A stretch of 64,000 nucleotides of DNA from Nocardia vulneris (GCF_001613425.1 NZ_BDCI01000018.1:124001-188000), one strand, 5' to 3'. Positions 27,902 through 36,991 are shown, counted from the first letter of the stretch. The notes: generated by a model not told the origin, from the letters alone. Numbers and translations: made by a program.

Positions 27902-28855
27902 TCACCGGGCCAGCAGCAACCACCCAGGCAACAGCAGCAGCGCCAGCAGCGAGGTCTTCGCGACGATCGACGCCGCCAGATCGATATCCGTCTCGTAGCG
28001 CTGGGCGAAGATGAACAGATTCTGCGGCGACGGCATGGCGGCGATCAACACCGAATACGTCAGCCAGGCACCGCGAATACCGAAGAGATACTTGCCGACC
28101 AGCAGGGCGAGCAGCGGAAAGACCAAGCATTTGAAGGCGATCAGCGCGTACTCGTCGCGCGCCGCGGCCCGCAGGCGCAGCCCGGAACCGCCCAGGTGCA
28201 GGCCGATCGCGAACAGCGCGATGGGCGCCGCCGCGTTGCCCGCGAAGGCCAGTGCGTCCAGGAGCCATTGCGGCACTGGCACTTCGGCCACGTTCGCGCC
28301 GATACCGAGGTAGCAGGCCACCACGATCGGCGTCAGCAAGGCAGCGCGAATCCCGCGCACCGCGGCGGCGATCGGCCGCCGCCCACCCGGATCCTCTTGT
28401 CCGGCACCGAATTCCATGACGGCGATGACCACGACGGTGAGCACACAGACCTGGAGCAGGATGATCGGGAAGATCGGCGCGGCATCACCGAACAGCAGCA
28501 CGAACACCGGAATCGCGAAATAGGTGGTGTTCACCTGCACCCCGGCCATGATGCGTAGCGCGATCCCCCGGCTGTCCGCGCCGGTCACCCGCCGCGACCA
28601 GAACCCGACCACCAGCATGCCGGCCAGCGCGGTGACCAGATACGCGGCGATGGCGCGCGGATCGAACAGCCGCCCGAGGTCACTCGAATACAGTGCCCCG
28701 GCCAGATAGCAGGGAATCGCGAACAGAAACGCGAAGTCGGAGAACGCCTTCGAGACCTCGGCACCGATGATCTTGCGCCGCGCGAAGACGACGCCACCGC
28801 CGAACACCAGGGCCACCGGCGCGAGCTTGCCGATAGTCGTCGCTATCTCGCTCAT
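27902..28855 (-). CDS. AEC family (auxin efflux carrier-like) transporter
   Basis: A 317-residue membrane protein with about ten hydrophobic segments. The N-terminus IGKLAPVALVFGGGVVFARRK and the C-terminal VLIAAMPSPQNLFIFAQRYE are characteristic of the AEC branch of the BART superfamily, whose bacterial members carry malate, malonate or other organic anions. Start ATG lies five bases after the TetR gene stop, so the two form an operon in which the regulator probably controls the transporter. It converges on the channel-like gene. The substrate is not predictable. Confidence 0.85.
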   Translation of the reverse strand: MSEIATTIGKLAPVALVFGGGVVFARRKIIGAEVSKAFSDFAFLFAIPCYLAGALYSSDLGRLFDPRAIAAYLVTALAGMLVVGFWSRRVTGADSRGIALRIMAGVQVNTTYFAIPVFVLLFGDAAPIFPIILLQVCVLTVVVIAVMEFGAGQEDPGGRRPIAAAVRGIRAALLTPIVVACYLGIGANVAEVPVPQWLLDALAFAGNAAAPIALFAIGLHLGGSGLRLRAAARDEYALIAFKCLVFPLLALLVGKYLFGIRGAWLTYSVLIAAMPSPQNLFIFAQRYETDIDLAASIVAKTSLLALLLLPGWLLLAR

Positions 28856-28860
28856 CCCGG

Positions 28861-29562
28861 CTAGAGCCCGAGCGACCGGACCAGGTCCAGCATTTCGGCG
28901 TGATAGAGCTTCGCGGGGGCTTGCGCTTGTGGCACCAGGTGACCGTAGACCTCGAGCGCGATCAGCCCGTGCATCCGGCCCCACATCCGCAGCGCCAGGC
29001 TCAGCGCCGCGGGCGGCAGCTCGGGAAAGTCGTTGCGTACGTGGGCGACCAGCCCCGCATCGAAGTCGGACCAGTCCTCGTCACCGACCGTCTGCCGCGC
29101 CGCGGCGCGCGGCCAGGCCGCCGCAGCCAAGCCGACGAGCCCGGTGCAGGCCCGCAATTCGGCCGCCGTCGCGGGTCCGCCGGGCGGAGGCTGGTACCCG
29201 GCCACCGGATCGCCATAGATGAGCCGGAACTCCGCGGGATGCGCAATCGCCCAGTCGCGCACGGTCTCTCCCCACGCGACGATTCGTCCCGCCGGATCGG
29301 CGGCGGGAACCGCGTCGCGCGCGGCCTCGACCCGGTCCACCAGCGCGGTGTAGACATCGGAGATCAGCGTGGAGATCAGGTCGTCACGGGTGGCGTAGTA
29401 GCCGTAGATGGCGCCCGCGGTCATGCCCATCTCCCGGGCGATGGCGCGCAACGAGACCGCGTCCGGACCGCCCTCGGCGAGCAACCGCAAGGCGATCGCC
29501 TTGATCTCGTCCGACGCTTGCGCGCGTAACCGCTCCCTGCGACTCCTGACTGCCTCGACCAC
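28861..29562 (-). CDS. TetR family regulator
   Basis: A 233-residue regulator with an N-terminal TetR helix-turn-helix (VSLRAIAREMGMTAGAIYGYYATRDDLISTLI, about 40-72) and a ligand-binding C-terminus of the WHG/TetR_C_33 kind. It is divergent from the NAD-binding protein at 29650 with about 90 bases between, and upstream of the AEC transporter in one operon. Either or both may be its targets. The intergenic region holds a loose inverted repeat around CTGTTACTG and AATGAACAG, which is a possible operator. Confidence 0.88.
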   Translation of the reverse strand: MVEAVRSRRERLRAQASDEIKAIALRLLAEGGPDAVSLRAIAREMGMTAGAIYGYYATRDDLISTLISDVYTALVDRVEAARDAVPAADPAGRIVAWGETVRDWAIAHPAEFRLIYGDPVAGYQPPPGGPATAAELRACTGLVGLAAAAWPRAAARQTVGDEDWSDFDAGLVAHVRNDFPELPPAALSLALRMWGRMHGLIALEVYGHLVPQAQAPAKLYHAEMLDLVRSLGL

Positions 29563-29649
29563 GGTTTGACACTCTACAGCGTTTGGCTACTATCGTCCGT
29601 GCTGTTACTGAACGGCGTGTAGTAAATGAACAGCGTTGAGGGAGAGATC

Positions 29650-30336
29650 GTGGAGATCGGAATTTTCGGGGCGACCGGCGTCATCGGCAGCCGGGTCGTC
29701 GCCGAGGCCACCCAGCGGGGACACCGCGTGACCGCGTTCACCCGGGACGCGGCCCGGATTCCCGCCGAGCAGGCCGGGGTGCGCTGGCAGGTGGCCGACT
29801 GGCTCGACGCCGACAGCATCGCCACCGCCATCACCGGCGTCGACGTGGTGATCAGCGCCGTGAACGCGGGGCGCGACATCGCCGACACCATCGCCCACGC
29901 AAGCGATTTCGTCACCGGCGCGCAGGCCATGGTGCGCGCGCTCGAACGGCAGCCCCGGGTCCGGGTGATCGCCGTCGGCGGCGCGGGCAGCCTGGAGGTC
30001 GCGCCCGGGCGCCGATTGGTCGACACCGGAGCGGATTTCACCCGCACCCTGACCGAGGTGCTGGCGGTACCGGCGGAATACATCGACGTGGTGCGCGCAT
30101 TGCGCGACAGCCTGAACGTCTATCGGCTGTCCGATCGCCACTGGACCTACCTCAGTCCGTCCGCGGGCCGGATCGAATCCGGTGAGCGCACGGGGCGCTT
30201 CCGCATCGGCGGCGACCAGCTGCTGCCCCCCGCCCCCGGCGCGGGCGACATCTCGGCCGAGGACATCGCCGTCGCGCTGCTCGACGAGGCGGAACAGCCA
30301 CGGTTCATCCAGCGTCGCTTCACCGTCGGCTACTGA
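29650..30336 (+). CDS. NAD(P)-binding NmrA/SDR-like protein
   Basis: A 228-residue Rossmann protein beginning VEIGIFGATGVIGSRVV, the GxxGxxG motif of atypical short-chain dehydrogenases (NAD(P)H-binding, YwnB/NmrA class). No Tyr-x-x-x-Lys catalytic pair is obvious in the usual position, so it may be a redox-sensing or isomerase-like member, not a classical dehydrogenase. The GTG start follows GGGAG at a good distance; the longer frame from 29626 includes the ribosome site. It is divergent from the TetR gene and likely under its control. Confidence 0.8.
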   Translation: MEIGIFGATGVIGSRVVAEATQRGHRVTAFTRDAARIPAEQAGVRWQVADWLDADSIATAITGVDVVISAVNAGRDIADTIAHASDFVTGAQAMVRALERQPRVRVIAVGGAGSLEVAPGRRLVDTGADFTRTLTEVLAVPAEYIDVVRALRDSLNVYRLSDRHWTYLSPSAGRIESGERTGRFRIGGDQLLPPAPGAGDISAEDIAVALLDEAEQPRFIQRRFTVGY

Positions 30337-30435
30337 GCACCGAAACTTGTCGTACCCCTGAGGGAGAATAGTTCTCAGGTCGGACGTCGATCGAGTTGCC
30401 GCGAAAGGTAATTGGCACTCGAACGAGGAGGCGCA

Positions 30436-31002
30436 ATGCCTGATGTCCCAGCTTCGACACCCGACCCGCGCGACCCGATGCATGTCGATCTCGAGCGGCT
30501 GGTGGAGCTGGCGGCAGAGATCGAGCGGCATCGGTACCTGCTCCGCGCCGCGGCCGAGGACTATCGGTGGCGGGTGGCGCAGCGGGTGGAGTGGCTGGAA
30601 CCGGACGATCGGGCGATGCGGCTGGCCCATGCCGAGCGGCTGATCGAGGCGATGATGATCGACCCGGTCCAGCACACCACCCTGGATCTCGACGCCTACC
30701 GCGCGGTGCGCGACGGTGCGCCGCTCGAGTTCGACCTCGAACGGCGGACCTACGTGCTGCGCCGGCCCGGCCGGGAACCCTTGGCGATCCGCCCGGGGCT
30801 GCCGGAACACCGGCTCGGCGTGATCGCCCGGCTCGCCGGGCTGGGGCTGCGGCTGGAACAGATCCAGGTCGTCGTGCTCACCACGGCACAGCCGGGCGGA
30901 TGGACCACTCGCCCGACCGGCCCGCCGGAGGTGACCCGAGGAGGCACGACGAAACCGTCGCGGCGCGTCCAGCCCCAGCTGATGCACCACGCGGACAACT
31001 GA
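30436..31002 (+). CDS. Hypothetical actinobacterial protein
   Basis: A 188-residue soluble protein, start well fixed by GAGGAGG before the ATG. The N-terminal half is helical and charged (DLERLVELAAEIERHRYLLRAAAEDYRWRVAQRVEWL), the middle is a short beta-rich portion (TLDLDAYRAVRDGAPLEFDLERRTYVL) and the last 40 residues are basic and disordered. I do not recognise a family. A GC-rich inverted repeat (GAGCCCGCCGCC at 31007, its complement ending 31081) follows the stop with a long loop and could terminate it. It lies upstream of mmpL, 287 bases away. Confidence 0.7.
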   Translation: MPDVPASTPDPRDPMHVDLERLVELAAEIERHRYLLRAAAEDYRWRVAQRVEWLEPDDRAMRLAHAERLIEAMMIDPVQHTTLDLDAYRAVRDGAPLEFDLERRTYVLRRPGREPLAIRPGLPEHRLGVIARLAGLGLRLEQIQVVVLTTAQPGGWTTRPTGPPEVTRGGTTKPSRRVQPQLMHHADN

Positions 31003-31248
31003 ATTCGAGCCCGCCGCCGGGGTGCCAGCGATCCGCGACAGCACCTGTCGCACCGGATCGTGCCACGTCGGCGGCGGGCTCATTTCATAGGTCGGCGGGC
31101 GGATCTCGCACGACCCGATTGACCGGCGATAGTACGGCCTCTCGCCCGCAACAGCCCCGCCGCGCACAGCTCCGGCAACCGGACCACTGCCACAAAGTTG
31201 AGAGTCCCTTGCTTCTGCTCCCTCAGTATTCGTATGCTGACCGAAAGA

Positions 31249-31269
31249 ACCTGATAGTCACTGTCAGGT
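31249..31269. promoter_or_regulatory. Probable TetR operator upstream of mmpL
   Basis: Near-perfect inverted repeat: arms ACCTGATAGT and ACTGTCAGGT around one C, one mismatch in ten pairs. It sits 20 bases before the mmpL start, within the expected promoter/leader. A half-site CAGGTAGCG is shared with the upstream region of the neighbouring TetR gene (near 34160-34170, minus strand), suggesting autoregulation. Confidence 0.65.
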
Positions 31270-31289
31270 AGCGAACCCTGGGAGGGGCG

Positions 31290-33512
31290 ATGGCGCAACC
31301 GACCATCCTCGAACGGCCGCAACCCCCGCGGGCCACGCCGCGATGGGGCGCCGCCGGTCGCTGGGGCATGGCGATGGCCCGGCATCGCCGGATCGTGCTC
31401 GCCGTCTGGGTGCTGCTGGTCATCGCCTGCGGCGCGACCTACCCCGCCCTGCACGCCCGGCTCGGCACCCCCGACTACTCCGTGCCGGGGTCGGACTCCG
31501 TCGCGGCGAGCAAGCTGGTCGCCGAGCACTTCGCCCAGTTCGGCACCGAACAGGACCTCATCGTCTTCCATTCCGACACCGCGACGGTCGAGGCGCCGGA
31601 ATTCCGTGCGGCGATCGAGCGCACCCTGGCCACGGTCCGGCAGACCGACGGCGTCGCCGGCGCCGTCGGCCCGTTCGACGGCAATGCCGCCCAGATCGCC
31701 GCCGACCGGCACACCGCCTTCGCCGTCGTCGGCCTCGACGGCGATATCTCCGAGCGGGTCAGCGTCGTCCGGGAATTGCGCACCGCGCTCGCCGCCGGAT
31801 CCGACGCGAGCGCGCAGGCCGTGCTCACCGGCTACGCGCCGATTCAGGCCGATCTGATGGAGATCGAAACGGCGGATCTGCAACGCGGCGAGGCGCTCGG
31901 CGTGCCCATCGCCGCGGTGCTGCTGGTACTGGCGCTGGGCGCGGTGGCCGCCGCGGCGCTGCCGATCAGCGTCACCGCGGCCGGTATCGCCGTGGCGGTC
32001 GGCGCGCTGTTCGGCTTGACCACGTTCCTCGCCTTCGACTCGCTGGTGCTCTCGGTCGCCACCATGATCGCCACCGGCACCGCGATCGACTACGGCATGT
32101 TCATCGTCAGCCGGTTCAACGAGGAGCTGACCCGGCGCGGCGTCCGAAACAGGCAGGAGCACAACGCCATCGCGCAGGCCGTCGGTGCGGCGATGGACAC
32201 CACCGGACGGACGGTGCTCGCCTCCGGTCTCATTGTGATGATCTCGCTGTGCTCCCTCGTGGTGGTCGGGCTGCCCATGCTGAACGGAGTCGCGATCGGC
32301 GTGGTGACCGCGGTGATCGCCACGATGGCGGCGGCCTTCACGCTGCTGCCCGCCCTGCTCGCCGCGCTCGGGCCCGCGATCAATCGCGGCGCGCTACCCG
32401 AACGCCTGCGGCCCGCCGAGGTGCGCGCGGCCACGGCGTCGAGCGGTTGGGCGCGCTGGGCCCGCATCGTGATGGCGCGACCGGTGCTGTTCGGCGCGGT
32501 CGGGGTCGCGTTGCTGCTCGTCGCGGCCGCTCCGCTGACCGGCCTGCGTTACGGCGTCGACGTGGGCCTCGGATCACTCACCGATCGCGCGTCGGGCCAA
32601 GGGCTCACGTTGGTGAAGCAGAACTTCACACCCGGTCTGGTATCACCCATCGAGGTGGTCGTGACCGGCGCCGCCGACACCCCGCTCACCGCCGACGCTC
32701 GCGCCGAAGGGGACCGGCTCATCGGTGAGTTCTCCCGCGATCCCCGGATCGCGGCGGTGCTGCCGCAATTCGCGCAGGGCCGGATGTTCGCGGCGGTGGT
32801 GCCCAAAGCCTCCTTCGAGTCGACCGAATCCGCCGATCTGGTAACCGATATCCGTTCCCGCGCAGCGGTTCTGACGCACGCCGAGGTGAAGGTCGGCGGC
32901 ACGTCCGCGTTGTTCGTCGATGTGTCGCACCGGATCACCGACCGCTTCCCGTGGGTGATCACGCTGGTGCTCGCGATCTCGCTCGGCTTCCTCGTCGTCG
33001 CGTTCCGCAGTATCGTGCTCGCACTCAAGGCGATCGCGATGAACCTGCTCGCGACCGGCGCGGCGCTCGGTATCACCGTCGCGGTGTTCCAGCACGGGGT
33101 CGGCGCGGGCGTGCTCGGATTCCAGAGCACCGGGTTCTTACAGATCTATCTGCCGATGCTGGTGTTCGCGGTGCTGTTCGGTCTCTCGATGGACTACGAG
33201 GTGTTTCTCATCCGGCGAATGAAGGAACACTGGGATGTGCACGGGGACAACGCCGCTGCCGTCGCCGACGGCCTGCAACGCACGGCCCGGCCGATCACCG
33301 CCGCGGCCGCCATCATGGTCGCCGTGTTCGCCAGCTTCGTGACCGCGGACGTGCTGGAGCTGAAGCAGATCGGCTTCGCGCTCGCGGTCGCCATCGCGAT
33401 CGACGCGGTGCTGGTGCGACTGGTGCTGGTGCCGGCCTTCATGCGGCTGTTCGGCCGCTGGAATTGGTGGCTGCCGCAACGCAAGTCGCGCGCGCAGCGG
33501 GCGACTACCTGA
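31290..33512 (+). CDS. MMPL/RND family transporter
   Basis: A 740-residue, twelve-helix proton-driven exporter of the MmpL/actinorhodin-transporter class. It has two periplasmic porter domains (about 60-190 and 430-550) and the two six-helix halves; the proton-relay Asp-Tyr pairs appear in the ATGTAIDYGMFIVSR and FGLSMDYEVFLIRRMKEH segments. Mycobacterial MmpL proteins move lipids and siderophores; short 700-750-residue members like this often move drugs or lipids. The ATG start follows GGGAGGGG. Preceded by a strong palindromic operator and convergent (eight-base overlap) with a TetR gene, a typical regulator-pump pair. Confidence 0.92.
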   Translation: MAQPTILERPQPPRATPRWGAAGRWGMAMARHRRIVLAVWVLLVIACGATYPALHARLGTPDYSVPGSDSVAASKLVAEHFAQFGTEQDLIVFHSDTATVEAPEFRAAIERTLATVRQTDGVAGAVGPFDGNAAQIAADRHTAFAVVGLDGDISERVSVVRELRTALAAGSDASAQAVLTGYAPIQADLMEIETADLQRGEALGVPIAAVLLVLALGAVAAAALPISVTAAGIAVAVGALFGLTTFLAFDSLVLSVATMIATGTAIDYGMFIVSRFNEELTRRGVRNRQEHNAIAQAVGAAMDTTGRTVLASGLIVMISLCSLVVVGLPMLNGVAIGVVTAVIATMAAAFTLLPALLAALGPAINRGALPERLRPAEVRAATASSGWARWARIVMARPVLFGAVGVALLLVAAAPLTGLRYGVDVGLGSLTDRASGQGLTLVKQNFTPGLVSPIEVVVTGAADTPLTADARAEGDRLIGEFSRDPRIAAVLPQFAQGRMFAAVVPKASFESTESADLVTDIRSRAAVLTHAEVKVGGTSALFVDVSHRITDRFPWVITLVLAISLGFLVVAFRSIVLALKAIAMNLLATGAALGITVAVFQHGVGAGVLGFQSTGFLQIYLPMLVFAVLFGLSMDYEVFLIRRMKEHWDVHGDNAAAVADGLQRTARPITAAAAIMVAVFASFVTADVLELKQIGFALAVAIAIDAVLVRLVLVPAFMRLFGRWNWWLPQRKSRAQRATT

Positions 33513-34140
33513 ACATGGTCTCGACCTGGTCGATGATCGACCCGAACGCCTCGGTGTAGACGTCTTTCAGCCGTCCGGCGAAACCTGTTCCGGCCCAATG
33601 ATCCAGCGCGGCGACGCAGCCCCAGACCGCGGTGGCCGCGGCCATCCGCACCCGAAGATCGTTGGGGCCGAAGCCGGTTCGCTCCGCGACGAGGGTCCGG
33701 AACTCGTCTTCCAGCTCCCGCATCTGCTTGGTCTGCCCCGCCCGGATCTCGGGCACCGCCGCGATGAACTGCAGCCGCTGCCGGATTCGATGCTCGGCCT
33801 CCGCGGTGAGCAGCGATTCGAGCAACACCGGGACGAGCAGCCGTCCGACCGCGATCAACTCGGCCGGGGCGACGGTCTGCGGCCCGCCCGCGGTCCGGAC
33901 CGCCTCGAGCACCTTCGGATCGGCCTCGTCGTACAGGACGAGCATCTCCTTGGTGCCGAAGTAGCGGTAGACCGAACTCGGTGACACCTCCGCCGCGGCG
34001 GCGACCCGCTCGATCGTCACATTCCGGTACCCGTGCGCGTCGAACAGATCCAGGGCGACCCGCTGGATTCGGCCCATCGCCTCGATCTTCCTGCGTTCCC
34101 AGGAGGTCGAGGAAAGCTCGGCAATGGCATCGGACATCAC
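33505..34140 (-). CDS. TetR family regulator, probable repressor of mmpL
   Basis: A 211-residue regulator. The helix-turn-helix VTIERVAAAAEVSPSSVYRYFGTKEMLVL lies near 41-70, the rest being a ligand-binding helical domain of the mycobacterial MftR-like C-terminal type. Its end overlaps the mmpL end by eight bases. Its own upstream DNA contains CTACCTGTCA, a half of the palindrome found before mmpL. I therefore infer that it represses the pump and itself; the inducer is unknown. Confidence 0.88.
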   Translation of the reverse strand: MMSDAIAELSSTSWERRKIEAMGRIQRVALDLFDAHGYRNVTIERVAAAAEVSPSSVYRYFGTKEMLVLYDEADPKVLEAVRTAGGPQTVAPAELIAVGRLLVPVLLESLLTAEAEHRIRQRLQFIAAVPEIRAGQTKQMRELEDEFRTLVAERTGFGPNDLRVRMAAATAVWGCVAALDHWAGTGFAGRLKDVYTEAFGSIIDQVETMFR

Positions 34141-34207
34141 ACCAACGATACCGGCCGCCGCTACCTGTCACGGCATTCCGCGGCGGTCCGGCCACCTGCG
34201 AAAAGGG

Positions 34208-34240
34208 CGAAGGCCCCGGTCCAGCGGACCGGGGCCTTCG
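34208..34240 (-). terminator. rpsA terminator
   Basis: Perfect 15-bp stem (CGAAGGCCCCGGTCC) closing on AGC, 14 bases beyond the rpsA stop. On the minus strand it is followed by CCCTTTTCG, giving a short U-run. A strong intrinsic terminator. Confidence 0.85.
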
Positions 34241-34254
34241 TCGTGCTGCATCTA

Positions 34255-35727
34255 TCAGGCGTTGCCGGAGAGCTTCTCCCGCAGAGCCGCCAGCTGCGCG
34301 TCGCTGGCCAGCGAACCACCGGCCGACTCGGACGAGCTGGAGGAGGAGGACGCCTGCGAACCGCTCTCGGAGGAGTAGTTCGAGGAGCCGCCGCCGTTCG
34401 CGGCCTCGGCCGCGGCGTCGGCCGCCATCTTCTCCATCTGCGCGGTGTGCATCTTGTGGCGACGCTCCGCCTCGGCGTAGCGGCCTTCCCACTCTTCGCG
34501 CTGCTTGTCGAAGCCCTCGAGCCACTCGTTGGTGTCGGGATCGAAGCCCTCGGGGAAGATGTAGTTGCCCTGCTCGTCGTAGCTGTCGGCCATGCCGTAC
34601 TTCGACGGGTCGAACTCGGCGTGGTAGTCCTCGTTCGCCTGCTTCAGCGACAGCGAGATCCGGCGACGCTCCAGGTCGATGTCGATGACCTTGACCATCG
34701 CGTCGTCGCCGACCGCGACCACCTGGTCCGGGACCTCCACGTGGCGCTCGGCCAGCTCGGAGATGTGCACCAGGCCCTCGATGCCCTCTTCGACGCGCAC
34801 GAACGCACCGAACGGAACCAGCTTGGTGACCTTGCCCGGCACGATCTGGCCGATCGCGTGGGTGCGGGCGAACTGACGCCACGGGTCTTCCTGGGTCGCC
34901 TTGAGCGAGAGCGAAACCCGCTCGCGATCCAGATCGACGTCGAGCACCTCGACGGTGACCTCGGTGCCGACCTCGACGACCTCGGACGGGTGGTCGATGT
35001 GCTTCCAGGACAGCTCGGAGACGTGCACCAGACCGTCGACGCCGCCCAGGTCCACGAAGGCACCGAAGTTGACGATCGAGGAGACCACACCCTTGCGGAC
35101 CTGGCCCTTCTGCAGCTGGTGCAGGAACTCGCTGCGCACCTCGGACTGGGTCTGCTCCAGCCAGGCACGGCGGGACAGGACCACGTTGTTGCGGTTCTTG
35201 TCCAGCTCGATGATCTTGGCCTCGATCTCCTTGCCGACGTACGGCTGGAGGTCGCGGACGCGACGCATCTCGACGAGCGAGGCGGGCAGGAAGCCGCGGA
35301 GACCGATGTCGAGGATCAGGCCGCCCTTGACGACCTCGATGACGGTGCCCTTGACGGCCTCGTCCTTCTCCTTGAGCTCCTCGATCGTGCCCCACGCGCG
35401 CTCGTACTGCGCCCGCTTCTTCGACAGGATCAGGCGGCCTTCCTTGTCCTCCTTGGTGAGAACAAGAGCCTCGACCTCATCGCCCACGGAAACGACCTCG
35501 TTCGGGTCGACATCGTGCTTGATGGAGAGTTCGCGGGAAGGGATGACGCCTTCGGTCTTGTAACCGATGTCGAGCAGGACCTCGTCGCGGTCGACCTTGA
35601 CGATGGTTCCTTCGACGATGTCGCCGTCGTTGAAGTACTTGATCGTGGCGTCGATGGCGGCGAGGAAATCCTCGGCGGAGCCGATGTCGTTGACGGCTAC
35701 CTGCGGCGAGGTGACGGTGGTGGGCAT
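34255..35727 (-). CDS. rpsA: 30S ribosomal protein S1
   Basis: RNA-binding ribosomal protein that draws mRNA to the 30S subunit. 490 residues with four S1 (OB-fold) domains at roughly 36-105, 123-190, 208-278 and 295-365, the usual actinobacterial number. The C-terminus is a low-complexity Ser/Gly/Ala tail ending LREKLSGNA; in M. tuberculosis the equivalent tail has been linked to pyrazinoic-acid action. The ATG start gives MPTTVTSPQVAVNDIGS as in mycobacteria; the frame extends upstream without support. In mycobacteria coaE is the next gene downstream; here some 20 kb intervenes. Ends at a strong terminator. Confidence 0.97.
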   Translation of the reverse strand: MPTTVTSPQVAVNDIGSAEDFLAAIDATIKYFNDGDIVEGTIVKVDRDEVLLDIGYKTEGVIPSRELSIKHDVDPNEVVSVGDEVEALVLTKEDKEGRLILSKKRAQYERAWGTIEELKEKDEAVKGTVIEVVKGGLILDIGLRGFLPASLVEMRRVRDLQPYVGKEIEAKIIELDKNRNNVVLSRRAWLEQTQSEVRSEFLHQLQKGQVRKGVVSSIVNFGAFVDLGGVDGLVHVSELSWKHIDHPSEVVEVGTEVTVEVLDVDLDRERVSLSLKATQEDPWRQFARTHAIGQIVPGKVTKLVPFGAFVRVEEGIEGLVHISELAERHVEVPDQVVAVGDDAMVKVIDIDLERRRISLSLKQANEDYHAEFDPSKYGMADSYDEQGNYIFPEGFDPDTNEWLEGFDKQREEWEGRYAEAERRHKMHTAQMEKMAADAAAEAANGGGSSNYSSESGSQASSSSSSSESAGGSLASDAQLAALREKLSGNA

Positions 35728-36074
35728 ATGTCGGTTTGCTCCGGACGGATTGTGGTCGGTTGCGGACATTGGAACTTTCGGTACGCTGGCGAATTCACCG
35801 CGGTGAAGTGAAGACGGACACAAGGAACGTACCGCACGTAACGCACGTGAAACTCAGCACGGGTGGTTGACTCCGGTACGGCTGTACAGAAGGCACTCGC
35901 GCGTTCAGCGTACGCGACCTTGGTCCGGCCGGGCAAACCGGTCCGGCCGCCACGCCGTCGAGGCATTGTCCGGACCGCGCACAGCAAGCGGGCGGCTATA
36001 TATATACGCGTACCGCGGTCGGCCTCCCGGTCCGCGCGCCGAGCGCCACACCCTCGGTCGATAAGCTGACGCCC
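35728..36074. other. Divergent regulatory region rpsA / methyltransferase
   Basis: 347 bases between divergent starts. It holds a perfect 14-base palindrome TTCACCGCGGTGAA (35794-35807) inside the rpsA leader and an unusual pure TA run, TATATATATA (35997-36006), about 70 bases before the methyltransferase start. The TA run is a likely promoter or easily melted element in GC-rich DNA. No gene is visible. Confidence 0.5.
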
Positions 36075-36935
36075 GTGTCGGAAGATCGCCATGCAGAGGC
36101 AAACACACTGCTCGGGACCGCGGGAACGGCGCGAACCCGGATCGGTTCGGCCGCCAGCCAGCAGGCCAGCCGGCGCTGGTGGGACGCGGACGCGGGGCAG
36201 TACCACGAGACGCACGCCGCGTTCCTCGGCGTCGATTCCCCAGACGGCGAATTCGTCTGGTGCCCGGAGGGCCTGCACGAGGGCGATATGCGTTTCCTCG
36301 GCGAGGTCGCGGGCAAGCGGGTGCTCGAGATCGGCTGCGGATCGGCGCCGTGCTCGCGCTGGCTGGCCGGGCAGGGCGCACACCCGGTCGGGCTGGATCT
36401 CTCGATGGGCATGCTGACCCGCGGGCTCGACGCGATGCGCCGCGGCGGACCGCAGGTGCCGCTGGTCCAGGCGGGCGCGGAGGCGCTGCCGTTCGCCGAC
36501 GCATCCTTCGACCTGGCCTGCTCGGCGTTCGGCGCGATCCCGTTCGTCGCCGATTCGGCGCAGGTGATGCGCGAAGTGGCCCGGGTACTACGGCCCGGCG
36601 GCCGCTGGGTCTTCTCGGTGAACCACCCGATGCGCTGGATCTTCCCCGACGATCCCGGCCCGGCCGGGCTCACCGCCGCCATCCCCTATTTCGACCGCAC
36701 CCCGTATGTCGAGGTGGACGGCGCGGGCGAGCCGACCTACGTCGAACATCACCGCACCGTCGGGGATCGCGTCCGCGAAATCGTGGCCGCCGGGCTGCTG
36801 CTGGTGGACCTCGTCGAGCCGGACTGGCCCGAATGGCTGGACCGCGAATGGGGTCAGTGGAGTCCGCTGCGCGGTGAGATCTTCCCCGGGACCGCGATCT
36901 TCATCGCACAGAAGCCGGAGTCGCACGGGTTTTGA
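36075..36935 (+). CDS. Class I SAM-dependent methyltransferase
   Basis: A 286-residue methyltransferase of the UbiE/Coq5-like (Methyltransf_11) type. Motif I is RVLEIGCGSAPCSRWLA (about 79-95), motif II the acidic LDLSMGMLTRG and motif IV FDLACSAFGAIPFV. It is encoded next to rpsA, divergent, as seen in several actinobacteria. The GTG start is followed directly by coding-like codons, and the upstream site is weak. The substrate is unknown; a small molecule or a translation component are both possible. Confidence 0.85.
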   Translation: MSEDRHAEANTLLGTAGTARTRIGSAASQQASRRWWDADAGQYHETHAAFLGVDSPDGEFVWCPEGLHEGDMRFLGEVAGKRVLEIGCGSAPCSRWLAGQGAHPVGLDLSMGMLTRGLDAMRRGGPQVPLVQAGAEALPFADASFDLACSAFGAIPFVADSAQVMREVARVLRPGGRWVFSVNHPMRWIFPDDPGPAGLTAAIPYFDRTPYVEVDGAGEPTYVEHHRTVGDRVREIVAAGLLLVDLVEPDWPEWLDREWGQWSPLRGEIFPGTAIFIAQKPESHGF

Positions 36936-36940
36936 TGCTT

Positions 36941-36991
36941 CGCACCCGCTGTGGCCGGCCATAGCGGGTGCGGGAACACGGAAGGGGTGCG
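36941..36991. repeat. Shortened relative of the 69-bp repeat, with terminator-like hairpin
   Basis: Between two convergent genes. A perfect 10-bp stem (CGCACCCGCT / AGCGGGTGCG, 36941-36972) is followed by GGAACACGGAAGGGGTGCG. The last 25 bases match 22 of 25 with the right end of the 69-bp elements at 7.2-8.6 kb. It can act as a bidirectional terminator for the two flanking genes. Confidence 0.7.
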
